Positions 25,560 to 35,669 of a stretch of DNA of 64,000 nucleotides are shown in pieces. Each line of letters starts with the position of its first letter. Position 1 is the stretch's first letter. The DNA lies in assembly GCF_019431045.1 (NCBI RefSeq), contig NZ_JAHXPT010000014.1, positions 1-64,000 of the forward strand, given 5' to 3'. Origin of the DNA: Clostridium weizhouense. Lineage in GTDB: Bacteria > Bacillota > Clostridia > Clostridiales > Clostridiaceae. Under the pieces are notes generated by a model that was not told the origin of the DNA, searched no databases, and was given only the letters and a program-made list of their open reading frames with translations. Position numbers and translations under genes: made by a program.

Positions 25560-26984
25560 TTATTCGCCTACTACGCTTACTTTTAATAAGTTAGTTGTTC
25601 CAACTTTATCAACTGGAACTCCAGCAGCGATAACTACTGTATCACCATTTTCAACGTATTTATGTTCTTTAGCTATTTCAACTGATTTTACCATCATTTC
25701 ATCTGTTGATGCCATTTTTTCAGCTACTATTGGGTATACTCCCCATGAGAATGCTAATTGTTTAGCTACTACTTCGCTTGGAGTAACAGCTATAATTGGA
25801 CATTCTGGTCTGCATTGAGAAATTCTCTTAGCAGTTGCACCACTTTGAGTTGATGATATTATAGCAGCTGCATCTAATTCGTTAGCTGCATTACAAGCTG
25901 CTCTTGAAATAACTCCTGACATTGCAGGTATGTGAGATTTAGCAGTTGAAACTGCAACTTTATGAGTTAATTGCTTTTCAGTTTCTTCAGCAATTTTAGC
26001 CATAGTGCTTACTGCTTCTACTGGGTAAGTTCCGTTAGCACTTTCTCCTGATAACATTATTGCATCAGTACCATCTAAGATTGCATTAGCTACGTCTGAA
26101 ACTTCTGCTCTAGTTGGTCTTGGGTTTCTTATCATTGAGTCTAACATTTGAGTTGCTGTAACAACTGGTTTTCCAGCAGCATTACATTTTTGAATAATCA
26201 TTTTTTGAACTGCAGGTACTTGTTCTATTGGAATTTCAACACCTAGGTCTCCTCTAGCTACCATTATAGCATCTGAGATTTCTAAGATTGAATCTATGTT
26301 ATCAACACCTTCTTGATTTTCGATTTTAGGGCAGATTAAGATATTTTCTCCACCATTTTCATCAAGAACTTTTCTTATAGCTTTTACGTCTGCTGCTTTT
26401 CTTACGAATGAAGCTGCTATCATAGTAACACCCATTTTACATCCGAAGATTAGGTCTGCTGTATCTTTTTCAGTTAAAGCTGGTAATTGAATTGAAACTC
26501 CTGGTACGTTAACTCCTTTATGAGTTCCAACTAATCCAGTGTTTTGAACTTCACATTTAACTGCGTTTCCTTCTACTGATTTAACAGTTAATCCTACTAA
26601 ACCATCATCTATTAAGATTGTGTTTCCTGGCTTAACATCATTAGCTAATCCTTCGTAAGTAACTGCACATTTTGTAGTGTCTCCAACTACTGACATGTCT
26701 CCTGCATATACTGTAAATTCTGAACCTTTAACTAATTCAACTTTGTTTGGTTCGAATTTTCCTGTTCTGATTTCTGGTCCTTTTGTATCAAGAATAATAG
26801 CGATTTCTTTGTTAAGTTTCTTTGATAATTCCTTAACTTTTTCTATTCTTCCTCTATGTTCTTCGTGATCTCCATGTGAAAAATTATGTCTTGAAGCATT
26901 CATACCTGCTAACATTACTTTTTCTAATATTTCTTTGTCTTCACTTGCTGGTCCAATAGTACAGATCATTTTAGTCTTTCTCAT
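25560..26984 (-). CDS. pyk: Pyruvate kinase
   Basis: Glycolytic enzyme of 474 aa converting phosphoenolpyruvate and ADP to pyruvate and ATP. Signature segments are the N-terminal TKMICTIGPASEDKE, HNFSHGDHEEH, the active-site region around ICPKIENQEGVDNID, and MVARGDLGVEIP. The length corresponds to the form without the extra C-terminal PEP-utiliser domain found in Bacillus. It follows pfkA by 62 nt and shares its transcript; a strong terminator follows. Confidence 0.97.
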   Translation of the reverse strand: MRKTKMICTIGPASEDKEILEKVMLAGMNASRHNFSHGDHEEHRGRIEKVKELSKKLNKEIAIILDTKGPEIRTGKFEPNKVELVKGSEFTVYAGDMSVVGDTTKCAVTYEGLANDVKPGNTILIDDGLVGLTVKSVEGNAVKCEVQNTGLVGTHKGVNVPGVSIQLPALTEKDTADLIFGCKMGVTMIAASFVRKAADVKAIRKVLDENGGENILICPKIENQEGVDNIDSILEISDAIMVARGDLGVEIPIEQVPAVQKMIIQKCNAAGKPVVTATQMLDSMIRNPRPTRAEVSDVANAILDGTDAIMLSGESANGTYPVEAVSTMAKIAEETEKQLTHKVAVSTAKSHIPAMSGVISRAACNAANELDAAAIISSTQSGATAKRISQCRPECPIIAVTPSEVVAKQLAFSWGVYPIVAEKMASTDEMMVKSVEIAKEHKYVENGDTVVIAAGVPVDKVGTTNLLKVSVVGE

Positions 26985-27046
26985 GCACTTAACACTCCTC
27001 TTTGTTTTAATTGATTCATAAAAAATTTATATAAATAAAAAATTTA

Positions 27047-28009
27047 TTAACGTGATAATATGTCAGCTACTTCATATAATTTTTCATCAAATTTGCTTTC
27101 AATAGCTAAAGCTTCATCTATATCTTGATCTATAATCTTATTATCTTTAATTCCTATAACTTTTGAAGTTTCTCCTTCTAAAAGTACTTCTATAGCTCTT
27201 GATCCTAATCTTGAAGCTAAAACTCTATCTGATGCTGATGGTGCTCCACCTCTTTGAATATGTCCTAAAATAGTTGCTCTTGTTTCTATTCCTGTTAATT
27301 CTTCAACATATTTTGCTAATTCAAAAGCTCCACCAATTCCTTCTGCAAGAATTACTATGCTATGCATTTTTCCATTGTTTTTTCCTTCTAATATTGTTCT
27401 GCAAAGAGCATCTTTATCAAAGTCTCCCATTTCTGGAACTATGATACTTTCTGCACCACATGATAAACCTGCATGAAGAGCTAAATCTCCACAATCTCTT
27501 CCCATAACTTCTATTATTGAAACTCTTTCATGTGAAGTTGAAGTATCTCTAATTTTGTTTATTGCATCTACAACAGTATTTAATGCAGTATCAAATCCTA
27601 TTGTAAAATCAGTATAAGCTAAATCATTATCAATAGTTCCTGGTAAACCAATTGTTTTAATTCCAAGCTTTGATAATAACTTTGCACCCATGAAAGATCC
27701 GTCTCCACCAATAACTACTAAAGCATCTACACCATAAGCATTTAATATTTTAGCAGCTCTTTTTCTAACTTCTTCTTCCTTGAATTCCGGACATCTGGCT
27801 GTTCTTAGTATTGTTCCACCTCTTTGAATTATATCTGATACTGAAGTTTTGTCCATTGCAAATAGTTCACCATTAAGTAGTCCACTATATCCTCTTTGAA
27901 CTCCCATAACTTCAAGACCATTAGCAATTGCAGTTCTTACAACCGCTCTAATAGCAGCGTTCATTCCTGGTGCATCTCCACCACTTGTTAAGACAGCTAT
28001 TTTTTTCAT
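27047..28009 (-). CDS. pfkA: ATP-dependent 6-phosphofructokinase
   Basis: Enzyme of 320 aa phosphorylating fructose 6-phosphate. The ATP-site [16 protein letters not shown] is near the N-terminus, GGDGSFMGA and [18 protein letters not shown] carry the catalytic Asp, and [16 protein letters not shown] and [17 protein letters not shown] are substrate or effector sites. The frame opens eight codons upstream, but ATG at 28009 follows GAGGAGG and matches the family start. It heads the pfkA-pyk operon, with dnaE upstream in the usual clostridial order. Confidence 0.97.
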   Translation of the reverse strand: MKKIAVLTSGGDAPGMNAAIRAVVRTAIANGLEVMGVQRGYSGLLNGELFAMDKTSVSDIIQRGGTILRTARCPEFKEEEVRKRAAKILNAYGVDALVVIGGDGSFMGAKLLSKLGIKTIGLPGTIDNDLAYTDFTIGFDTALNTVVDAINKIRDTSTSHERVSIIEVMGRDCGDLALHAGLSCGAESIIVPEMGDFDKDALCRTILEGKNNGKMHSIVILAEGIGGAFELAKYVEELTGIETRATILGHIQRGGAPSASDRVLASRLGSRAIEVLLEGETSKVIGIKDNKIIDQDIDEALAIESKFDEKLYEVADILSR

Positions 28010-28092
28010 AATATATTCCTCCTCAAACAACAACTAGGACACCAAAAGTCCTACTTGTGCAAAATTTATCCACATCTCATTAACCAATAATA

Positions 28093-28121
28093 ATTGTACA
28101 TAAAAATTTGATATTTATCAA
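28093..28121 (-). promoter_or_regulatory. Putative sigma-A promoter of pfkA-pyk
   Basis: TTGATA (28121-28116) and TACAAT (28098-28093) are 17 nt apart on the minus strand. The leader of about 75 nt contains a small hairpin (GGAC...GTCC) just upstream of the ribosome site. The rest of the gap up to dnaE (28122-28431) shows no gene. Confidence 0.5.
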
Positions 28122-28431
28122 TCATATTTAGATAAGTTTTGATATTCCTCTATCAATATCATGAAAATTCATAAAATCTTTCTAAGGGTTTTAGACAATT
28201 TTCTAGTTAATATCTATATTTTTATAATTTAAATTTATTACATAATAAATTTGTATGGTTTAAATAGATATTAAATAATGCACAATATATATTATAACCA
28301 ACTAACTTAAAAATCATATAAAGTTCTTATATTTTTATAATTTTAATTATTGTAATATTTTTCATTTACTTAATTAATATATAGTAATAGGTATTCTTGT
28401 AAAGATTATATGAAAATCTTAAATTTTCAAA

Positions 28432-31400
28432 TTATAATTCAACTATTTTTACATTTTCATCTCCCAAATAATTCCTTAACCTATTCATCACCTCACTTTC
28501 CAATGATACCCATCTATCTCTAGGAACTCTAAATTGTTGTCTTTGTTCTGCTGCAAAAATATAGATTGGTGTATCTCCTTTACAGTCATTAATTAAATTT
28601 TTTAAATTATTGTTAAGTTCCCTAGCTTTGATTGTATTATCTACCTTTAGATATATTTTAGAACTATTTACTTTTTCTAAAGGTTCTATACTTTCACATA
28701 TTAGTTTGGGCAATTCTTCAGCTTTTAAACTTATTCTTCCCTTAATTATAACTAAGCTATCTTCTATACATAAATTTCTAACTCTATCTAATGTTTTAGG
28801 AAATACTATTACTTCTATTGTTCCTGACAAATCCTCCAACTTTAAAAATGCCATAATTGTATTATTTCTAGTTACTTTTTTATCCACTTGTGTAAGTATT
28901 CCACCTAAAATAACTCTATCATTATCTTTTATTCCGACTTCATTATTTATTAAAATATCTTCATTCATATCTAGTTCAATTGGTGAATCTAAGCTTTCAT
29001 GAGTTGAGAATATTTTTCCAATTTCATTTGATGTTTGCATTTTAAGACTTTGAGCATAATCATCTAATGGATGACCTGATATATACAATCCTGTCATTTC
29101 TTTTTCCATCGTTAAAAGACTTCTTTTGTCAAATTCATTTATATTAGGATATTGTATCTCTGGTTGTTTTAAATCATCTGATCCAAAAAGACTTATTTGT
29201 CCATCAATATTTCTCTTTCTATCATTTGAAACATTATCCATCACTTTTTCATATACTGCTAAAAGCTTTGATCTATAAATTTTGAAACTATCAAATGCAC
29301 CTGCTTTTATTAAACTTTCTGTTGCACGTTTATTTATTGCTGATAAATCAATTTTATTTATAAAATCTACTAATGACTCAAACTTTCCTTTAGCTTCTCT
29401 TGTATTAACAACACTATTTATTAAGTTTACACCTACATTTTTTATAGCTGCTAACCCAAATCTTATAGTATTATCTTTAACAGTAAACTTTGAAAAACTC
29501 TCATTTATATCAGGCGGAAGTACTTGTATTCCTAATTCTTCTGCCTTAGAAATATAATATACAACTTTTTCACTAGTTCCCATAAATGAATTAAGCATTG
29601 CTGCAATCATTTCTACTGGATAATATCTCATTAAATAAGCTGTTTGATATCCAACAACTGCATATGCTGCTGCATGTGATTTGTTAAATGCATAAGATGC
29701 AAAATCCATCATTGAATCAAATATTTTATTTGCAGCTTCTTCACTTATTCCATTTCTTACGCAACCTGGTACTACTACTTCATCATTTTCAACAATTCCA
29801 TAAATGAAATTTTTTCTTTCCTCTTCCATAACTTTATGTTTTTTCTTTGACATAGCTCTTCTAACTAAATCACTTCTACCCATAGAATATCCTGCTAAAT
29901 CTCTAACTGTTTGCATAACTTGTTCTTGATAAACTAAACAACCATAAGTTACTTTTAATATTGGCTCTAGTTCTTTTGTAATATAAGTAACTTTTTCAGG
30001 ATTTCTTTTTCCATCTATATATTTAGGTATTTCAGCCATTGGACCTGGTCTATATAAAGATATTCCTGCAATTATATCTTCTAATGAATCTGGCTTTAAA
30101 TCCTTCATGAACGATACCATTCCTGGAGATTCTAATTGAAATACTCCTGCTGTCTTACCTTCACCGATCATCTTATAGACTTCTTTATCAGCAAAATTTA
30201 TTTTATCTAAGTCTATATCTACGCCTCTATTTTCTTTAATTATCTTTATAGCTTCATTCATAACAGTTAATGTTCTAAGACCTAAGAAGTCCATTTTAAG
30301 CAATCCAAGTTCTTCTAACTCTCCCATTACAAATTGTGTTACTATCATTTCATCATTTTTTTGAAGTGGCACATATTCAACCAATGGATTAGATGAAATA
30401 ACAACTCCTGCTGCATGAGTTGAAGAATGCCTTGGAAGTCCTTCTAGATCCTTTGACATGTCTATTAATACTTTTACCCTATCATCAGTATCATAGATTG
30501 CTTTAAGCTCTGGATTAAGCTCTAAAGCCTTTTCTATTGTAATACCTAAAACTGTTGGTATCATTTTAGAAATTTTATCAACTTCGCTATAAGTGTAATT
30601 CATCGCTCTACCAACATCTCTTATGCAAGCTCTAGCTGCCATTGTTCCAAATGTTATTATTTGAGATACATTGTCTGCTCCATACTTTTCTACTACATAA
30701 TCAATTACTTCTTGTCTTCTTTCATAGCAAAAATCGCTATCAATATCGGGCATAGAGACTCTTTCAGGATTTAAAAATCTTTCAAACAGCAAACTATAAT
30801 TTATTGGGTCTATCTTTGTAATTCCTAAAGTATATGCAACTATTGAACCTGCTGCCGATCCTCTTCCTGGGCCTGTTGGTATTCCTTTTTCATTTGAAAA
30901 CCTAATAAAATCCCAAACTATTAAGAAATAATCAACATATCCCATTTGCTTTATAATTTGTAATTCGTATTCTAATCTATCTATATAATTTTTCACATTT
31001 TCATTTGATTCTTTTAAATTATTAAGTTTATCATAATCTAAAGATTTTTCTCTGAACTCTTTAAATTCCTCATATCTATCAATCAATCCTATATAACACG
31101 TGTCTCTAAGATATTCATATGGATCTTGGCCTTCTTCTAATGGGAATTTAGGCAACTTAGATTTATGAAATTCATACTCATAATTGCACTCATCTGCAAT
31201 CTTTATAGTATTTTCTAACGCTTCTGGTATGTACGAGAACATATCCCACATTTCCTCAGGAGACTTTAAATAAAACTGATCTGATGGGTATCTTCTTCTA
31301 TTAGTATCATCTACAGTTTTTCCTGTTTGAATACACATTAATATATCATGAGATTTTGAATCCTCTTTTTTTATGTAATGAACATCATTTGTTGCAACTA

Positions 31401-32004
31401 ATGGAATTCCAGTTTCTTGTGACATCTTTATATTCAGTTCATTTACTTTTCTTTGTTCATCCATTCCATGATTTTGTATTTCTAAATAAAAATCTTCCTT
31501 AAAAATATCTTTATATAATAATGCAACCTCTTTAGCTTTATCATAGTTTCCTATAAGTTCATAATGTTGTACCTCTCCTCCAAGACAAGCACTTAAAGCA
31601 ATTAATCCCTCACTATGTTCTCTCAAATACTCATGATCAACTCTTGGTTTATAATAAAATCCTTCTATAGATGCTGCTGAGACAATTTTCATTAAATTTT
31701 CATATCCTGTTTCATTTTTAACTAATAAAACCAAATGATGTGTAGAATTATCTTTATCCGGTTGTTTTATTTTCATTGATTTAGCCGCAACATAAATCTC
31801 ACATCCCAGTATTGGTTTTATATCATTTTCTACAGCTGCTTTATAAAAATCAACTAATCCATATAAAACTCCATGATCAGTAATAGCTATACTTTTCATG
31901 CCAAGTTCTTTTGCTTTTTTAATAATTTTTTCTACCTTACCAGAGCCATCTAGCAAACTATATTCAGTATGAAGATGAAGATGGCAAAATTCTTTTTTAT
32001 TCAA
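28432..32004 (-). CDS. dnaE: DNA polymerase III alpha subunit, DnaE type
   Basis: Replicative polymerase of 1190 aa. The N-terminal PHP domain begins HLHLHTEYSLLDGSGK; the polymerase active site includes PDIDSDFCYERR and GPGRGSAAGSIVAY; helix-hairpin-helix and OB-fold regions follow toward the C-terminus (VILGGILTQVDKKVTRNNTIMAFLKLEDLSG). It is the DnaE rather than the PolC type (no exonuclease insertion). Translation appears to start at TTG (32004) behind GGGGTGAG at suitable spacing. A family 1 repeat begins only 28 nt upstream of the start, so its promoter must lie in or beyond the repeat cluster. Confidence 0.96.
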   Translation of the reverse strand: MNKKEFCHLHLHTEYSLLDGSGKVEKIIKKAKELGMKSIAITDHGVLYGLVDFYKAAVENDIKPILGCEIYVAAKSMKIKQPDKDNSTHHLVLLVKNETGYENLMKIVSAASIEGFYYKPRVDHEYLREHSEGLIALSACLGGEVQHYELIGNYDKAKEVALLYKDIFKEDFYLEIQNHGMDEQRKVNELNIKMSQETGIPLVATNDVHYIKKEDSKSHDILMCIQTGKTVDDTNRRRYPSDQFYLKSPEEMWDMFSYIPEALENTIKIADECNYEYEFHKSKLPKFPLEEGQDPYEYLRDTCYIGLIDRYEEFKEFREKSLDYDKLNNLKESNENVKNYIDRLEYELQIIKQMGYVDYFLIVWDFIRFSNEKGIPTGPGRGSAAGSIVAYTLGITKIDPINYSLLFERFLNPERVSMPDIDSDFCYERRQEVIDYVVEKYGADNVSQIITFGTMAARACIRDVGRAMNYTYSEVDKISKMIPTVLGITIEKALELNPELKAIYDTDDRVKVLIDMSKDLEGLPRHSSTHAAGVVISSNPLVEYVPLQKNDEMIVTQFVMGELEELGLLKMDFLGLRTLTVMNEAIKIIKENRGVDIDLDKINFADKEVYKMIGEGKTAGVFQLESPGMVSFMKDLKPDSLEDIIAGISLYRPGPMAEIPKYIDGKRNPEKVTYITKELEPILKVTYGCLVYQEQVMQTVRDLAGYSMGRSDLVRRAMSKKKHKVMEEERKNFIYGIVENDEVVVPGCVRNGISEEAANKIFDSMMDFASYAFNKSHAAAYAVVGYQTAYLMRYYPVEMIAAMLNSFMGTSEKVVYYISKAEELGIQVLPPDINESFSKFTVKDNTIRFGLAAIKNVGVNLINSVVNTREAKGKFESLVDFINKIDLSAINKRATESLIKAGAFDSFKIYRSKLLAVYEKVMDNVSNDRKRNIDGQISLFGSDDLKQPEIQYPNINEFDKRSLLTMEKEMTGLYISGHPLDDYAQSLKMQTSNEIGKIFSTHESLDSPIELDMNEDILINNEVGIKDNDRVILGGILTQVDKKVTRNNTIMAFLKLEDLSGTIEVIVFPKTLDRVRNLCIEDSLVIIKGRISLKAEELPKLICESIEPLEKVNSSKIYLKVDNTIKARELNNNLKNLINDCKGDTPIYIFAAEQRQQFRVPRDRWVSLESEVMNRLRNYLGDENVKIVEL

Positions 32005-32031
32005 AGTGTCTCACCCCCCAATTTAATTAAA

Positions 32032-32178
32032 TAAAGTGGCTATGCCACGTTTCAATGAACAGTTGACATTTGACAATGGACAATTGTGGTTGAAAGCCAT
32101 AGGCTTTCTTTAATATATATTGTTTACAAATCAATTTGTGATTTTATCCTAAATTGTACATTATAAATTTAAAAATTC
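32032..32178 (+). repeat. Family 1 palindromic repeat, copy C
   Basis: This copy has intact GTGGCTATGCCAC and GAAAGCCATAGGCTTTC stems. The trailing ATTGTCAA tract is shortened. It lies just upstream of the dnaE ribosome site and would form the 5' leader or promoter region of dnaE. Confidence 0.82.
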
Positions 32179-32229
32179 TCTAACCCTAAAATTAAAAACA
32201 TAATTTTATAAATTATCCACAGAATTTTT

Positions 32230-32388
32230 AGGCACATTAAAGAAAATAACAAGTCCAAAATGCGATGTATATTTTGCGTCAGGCAAGGAAGCATAATGGT
32301 TTAATAGCGAGCTATTAGGTCATTATTCTAACGTAAAATGACACAAAATAGACTAGCATATTAATTTGTTATTTTTTTGAATGTGCCT
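32230..32388 (-). repeat. Family 2 palindromic repeat, copy 1
   Basis: A 159-bp element with terminal inverted repeats AGGCACATT / AATGTGCCT. Nested inside are TTTGCGTCA / TGACACAAA arms and a central AATAGCGAGCTATT palindrome. It aligns along its length with 46191-46349 and 56544-56691 in the opposite orientation. It is non-coding and sits between the family 1 and family 3 repeats. Confidence 0.85.
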
Positions 32389-32462
32389 TATCACCTCTAA
32401 CATATGTGTTAATAATATGTGATTATAGCTTATATACTACTTCTAAAACTTTTAAAAATAGT

Positions 32463-32698
32463 GTTGATATTGTAGTATAAGGGCGAACTGGCATTGAAAT
32501 TTTCTTTTTAGAACTCTTAATGAAGATTTGTACAATTAATTGCTTGTCAAAAGTAAGAATCCAAATTTTATATTTGGTTCTTCGAACTTTCACAGCGTAC
32601 AATCTTGGATTGAGAGCATGCATTAATTGGACTAATATTTATTTTAGAGTTCTTAAAGAAAATTTCCCTGTTCATGAGCTTTATACTACAATATTAAC
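32463..32698 (+). repeat. Family 3 inverted-repeat element, copy 1
   Basis: A 236-bp element bounded by 18-bp terminal inverted repeats (GTTGATATTGTAGTATAA and TTATACTACAATATTAAC). Inside are GGGCGAACTGG and a second inverted pair around TTCTTTTTAGAACTC and GAGTTCTTAAAGAA. It ends 10 nt beyond the Dabb gene stop. The second copy is at 33039. The short frames within it on both strands are consequences of the inverted repeats. Confidence 0.82.
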
Positions 32699-32707
32699 AT
32701 TCACTTA

Positions 32708-32992
32708 TTAAAAATCTAGTGATTTACTGCACTCTAAATATGGCGCTATAACTTTCTTAACCTTCTCTACATGAAATTCATTTACATCATATGCAAGACA
32801 ATCTTCCTTTGAATCAAACCTTGTTATAATTCCAATATCAAAACTTCTCTCACTTCTTATTACATCTATTCCCACTTCTAGTTCTTTTAATTCCTCTATG
32901 TTACCATTCATGCTTAATAAAGCTTGTTCTACAAATTTTATATTCTCCTTTGTGGGTTCCTTAAGTTTAAAAAATACTATGTGTGTAAACAT
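32708..32992 (-). CDS. Dabb (stress-responsive A/B barrel) domain protein
   Basis: Small protein of 94 aa matching the dimeric alpha/beta barrel Dabb family: N-terminal MFTHIVFFKLKEPTKENI, a central Arg/Asp-rich strand (SERSFDIGIITRFDSKEDCLAY), and the typical ending FHVEKVKKVIAPYLECS. Members are of uncertain function in bacteria. The gene is bracketed by two family 3 elements in direct orientation, so it is a passenger-like gene in a repeat-rich stretch and could be lost by recombination between them. Confidence 0.85.
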   Translation of the reverse strand: MFTHIVFFKLKEPTKENIKFVEQALLSMNGNIEELKELEVGIDVIRSERSFDIGIITRFDSKEDCLAYDVNEFHVEKVKKVIAPYLECSKSLDF

Positions 32993-33038
32993 AATCCCAT
33001 CTCCCTATCTTCAAATTAGATTATATTTTTAGTATACT

Positions 33039-33223
33039 GTTACTATTTTTGTATAAGGGCGAATTGGAATTAGAATTTCCTTTTTAGAACCCTTAATAAA
33101 GATTTGTACAATTAACTGCCTGTCACAATCTTTGATTTGGAACATGCATTAATTGGACTAATATTTATTTTAGAGTTCTTAAAGGAAATTCCCTGTCCAT
33201 AAGCTTTATACAAAAATAGTAAC
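33039..33223 (+). repeat. Family 3 inverted-repeat element, copy 2
   Basis: A 185-bp copy of the element at 32463 in the same orientation, with about 50 bp missing from the middle. Its terminal arms are GTTACTATTTTTGTATAA and TTATACAAAAATAGTAAC, an exact 18-bp inverted repeat. The arms differ in sequence from copy 1 but are again self-complementary. Confidence 0.85.
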
Positions 33224-33260
33224 ATTTATTTAAAATATAATCTTTTATTAAAAGTACTTT

Positions 33261-34208
33261 CTAGTTCCCTGTTCTTAGTTCCTCAGCTATTTTTTCTATT
33301 TTTCTTAATCTATGATTTATTCCCGACTTTCCAACTGGAGGATCTAACATCTCCCCTAATTCTTTTAAAGATTCTTCAGGATAATTAAGTCTTAATTCTG
33401 CAACTTCTCTAAGATTTTTAGGTAATCTTTGAAGTCCTATTTTATTCTGTATTAATCTTATGCTTTCAACTTGCCTTACTGCCGCATTAACTGTTTTTGA
33501 TAAATTAGCAGTTTCACAGTTAACAAGTCTATTTACATTATTTCTCATTTCCTTCATTATTCTTATATTTTCTAGCTCTAATAATGATGAATGAGCTCCT
33601 ATTATATTAAGTAAGTCTACAATTTGTTCACCTTCCTTAATATATATTATGAAACTACTTTTTCTTTGAATAACTTTAGAATTCAGCTTAAAAGTATTTA
33701 TAAGATCTTTTAAATCAAGTGCGTACTCTTCACTATGAGTTACAAATTCTAAATGATACGTTCTTTCAGGATTGCTTATACTTCCACCACCAATAAAAGC
33801 CCCTCTTATATAAGCTCTTTTCTCTTCTTCAGTTTTAACCATATCTTGATTAATTCTATAATCAAGATTCATAACTCCATCAATTTCTGTTAATATACCT
33901 GTTTCATGTAATAAATCTTTGACGCCCATATCTGCTGATATTACTACCATGTAAATATTATTTTTCTTTAAAGAGTTACTTTTTTTAACCATCAATTTTG
34001 AGTGAATATCAAAATGTTCTTTTAAAAGAGTAAATATAAGTCTTGCACTTGATGGATTTTCTGTGGTCATCTTAAAGCTCAATCCACTTCCACTAAAAGC
34101 TATTGTTCCACTTACCTTCATTATGGCGGATAATTCTGCTAATGCTTCTTCTTTGGTCATATCTGAATATCTACATATCTCGCCTTTAACTTTAGATGAA
34201 AATGACAT
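33261..34208 (-). CDS. whiA: DNA-binding protein WhiA
   Basis: Protein of 315 aa with the N-terminal LAGLIDADG-endonuclease-derived fold (KRAYIRGAFIGGGSISNPERTYHLEFV) and a C-terminal helix-turn-helix (LREVAELRLNYPEESLKELGEMLDPPVGKSGINHRLRKI). WhiA influences division and chromosome segregation in Gram-positive bacteria. The ATG follows AAGGGG. It completes the conserved rapZ-yvcK-whiA group, separated from yvcK by an inverted repeat. Confidence 0.95.
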   Translation of the reverse strand: MSFSSKVKGEICRYSDMTKEEALAELSAIMKVSGTIAFSGSGLSFKMTTENPSSARLIFTLLKEHFDIHSKLMVKKSNSLKKNNIYMVVISADMGVKDLLHETGILTEIDGVMNLDYRINQDMVKTEEEKRAYIRGAFIGGGSISNPERTYHLEFVTHSEEYALDLKDLINTFKLNSKVIQRKSSFIIYIKEGEQIVDLLNIIGAHSSLLELENIRIMKEMRNNVNRLVNCETANLSKTVNAAVRQVESIRLIQNKIGLQRLPKNLREVAELRLNYPEESLKELGEMLDPPVGKSGINHRLRKIEKIAEELRTGN

Positions 34209-34239
34209 CTTATTTCCCCTTATCTATAAATTTATTTTG

Positions 34240-34305
34240 GTGCTGTTTCAAAAATATATTTATTTGCTACAATATCAATAATATTCATTTAATTTGAAAC
34301 AGCAC
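34240..34305. repeat. Inverted repeat between yvcK and whiA
   Basis: GTGCTGTTTCAAA (34240-34252) is exactly complementary to 34293-34305, with 40 nt between. There is no T-tract, and it lies inside what is usually a co-transcribed cluster. It may be a small mobile palindrome or an mRNA processing site. Confidence 0.6.
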
Positions 34306-34310
34306 AGTTT

Positions 34311-35669
34311 TTAAATTTTTGTTTCCATTCTATTTTTTTCTTCTCTAACTCTCTCACTTATACGTTGAGATAAATACATATATTCTATTATCTTCTTCTT
34401 GTCATATAAAAGTTTCTTTTCCATAATTGTTTCAACTAAAACCTTTGCTAATTTATCAGCATCATGTTTTATGAAACCTTCTTTTATTTTTACTAAATTA
34501 TATCCAACAATTTTTACGCCTAAACTATTAATATTTTCTTCATCTAATTTTACTAGTTCAGCGCCTTCTAATTGATATTTTTCTTTTAATTTATCAGGGA
34601 TTTTTCCTATATTTGCAATAACATAGTTTACTATATCCTTACCACCATATTTTGTTAAAACTTTTAAATGATCAGAAACATTAAACCCTGTTGTTTCACC
34701 AGGTTGAGTCATTATATTTGAAATATACATTTTAAGTGCATCACTTTTTCTTACTTCTTTTGATATATCTTTTACTAATAAGTTGGGTGTTATACTAGTA
34801 TAAAGACTTCCTGGCCCCATAACTATAGCATCTGCTTCACGGATAGCCTGTATTGCTTCTTTTAAAGCTTTTGCATCTTCTGGTATTATTCTGAAATTTG
34901 CAATTTTAGAGTTTTGTTTTATTGCTTCTTCCGGAATTTGAGATTCACCCTTAATAATGCTCCCATTTTCTAAAGTAGCCTCTAATTCCATATTATCTAA
35001 AGTTACAGGTACAACTTTTCCAGTAACTGCTAATACAGAACTCATTTTTTGTACTGCTTCTTCAAAATTATCTGATATTCCATCCATAGCTGCTAAAAAT
35101 AAATTACCAAAACTTTGATTTTTTAATCTACCATCTTTAAATCTATATTGTAATAAATTCTCCATAATAGGTTCTGTATCTGCTAATGCTAAAATACAGT
35201 TTCTTATATCTCCAGGTGGTAACATCCCTAAATCTTCTCTTAAGTCTCCAGAACCTCCACCATCATCAGCAACTGTTACAATTGCTGTTATATTAGAAGT
35301 ATAAAATTTTAATCCTCTAAGCATAGTAGAAAGCCCTGTTCCTCCACCAATTACTACAATTTTAGGTCCTTTTATAAGCAATCTTTTTTCTTCTATAAAA
35401 CTTTCTATCTTTTTGCTATCAAAAGATACCTTTATATACCCTCTATTTACCAATGCAATTATTGATTTCATACTTTCTGTAATTGCAATATATAATACAA
35501 ATAAACCTGTAATATTTAGAAATATATAAAATATTTTATAATATAAATCATATACTCTATGAGTTACTAATTCTGTAAAACCGAAAGCTATTAATAATAT
35601 TCCAAATATACCAAATGCAAGCCATCTTTTAACTTTTATACCTGGTTTTATCCAATGCTTAAGCTTCAT
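34311..35669 (-). CDS. yvcK: YvcK/GlmR gluconeogenesis factor
   Basis: Protein of 452 aa. Two predicted membrane helices at about 17-37 and 44-65 precede the CofD-like domain with [18 protein letters not shown] and [29 protein letters not shown]. Homologues bind UDP-GlcNAc and affect carbon flow into cell-wall precursors. The membrane-anchored N-terminus is common in clostridia, unlike the soluble Bacillus protein. Its start overlaps the rapZ stop by 4 nt (ATGA), so translation is coupled. Confidence 0.94.
   Translation of the reverse strand: MKLKHWIKPGIKVKRWLAFGIFGILLIAFGFTELVTHRVYDLYYKIFYIFLNITGLFVLYIAITESMKSIIALVNRGYIKVSFDSKKIESFIEEKRLLIKGPKIVVIGGGTGLSTMLRGLKFYTSNITAIVTVADDGGGSGDLREDLGMLPPGDIRNCILALADTEPIMENLLQYRFKDGRLKNQSFGNLFLAAMDGISDNFEEAVQKMSSVLAVTGKVVPVTLDNMELEATLENGSIIKGESQIPEEAIKQNSKIANFRIIPEDAKALKEAIQAIREADAIVMGPGSLYTSITPNLLVKDISKEVRKSDALKMYISNIMTQPGETTGFNVSDHLKVLTKYGGKDIVNYVIANIGKIPDKLKEKYQLEGAELVKLDEENINSLGVKIVGYNLVKIKEGFIKHDADKLAKVLVETIMEKKLLYDKKKIIEYMYLSQRISERVREEKNRMETKI

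Noticed and set aside
32423-32711. Two overlapping small frames on opposite strands (32423-32623 and 32520-32711)
   Set aside because: Both lie inside the family 3 inverted repeat and mirror each other; there is no ribosome site.
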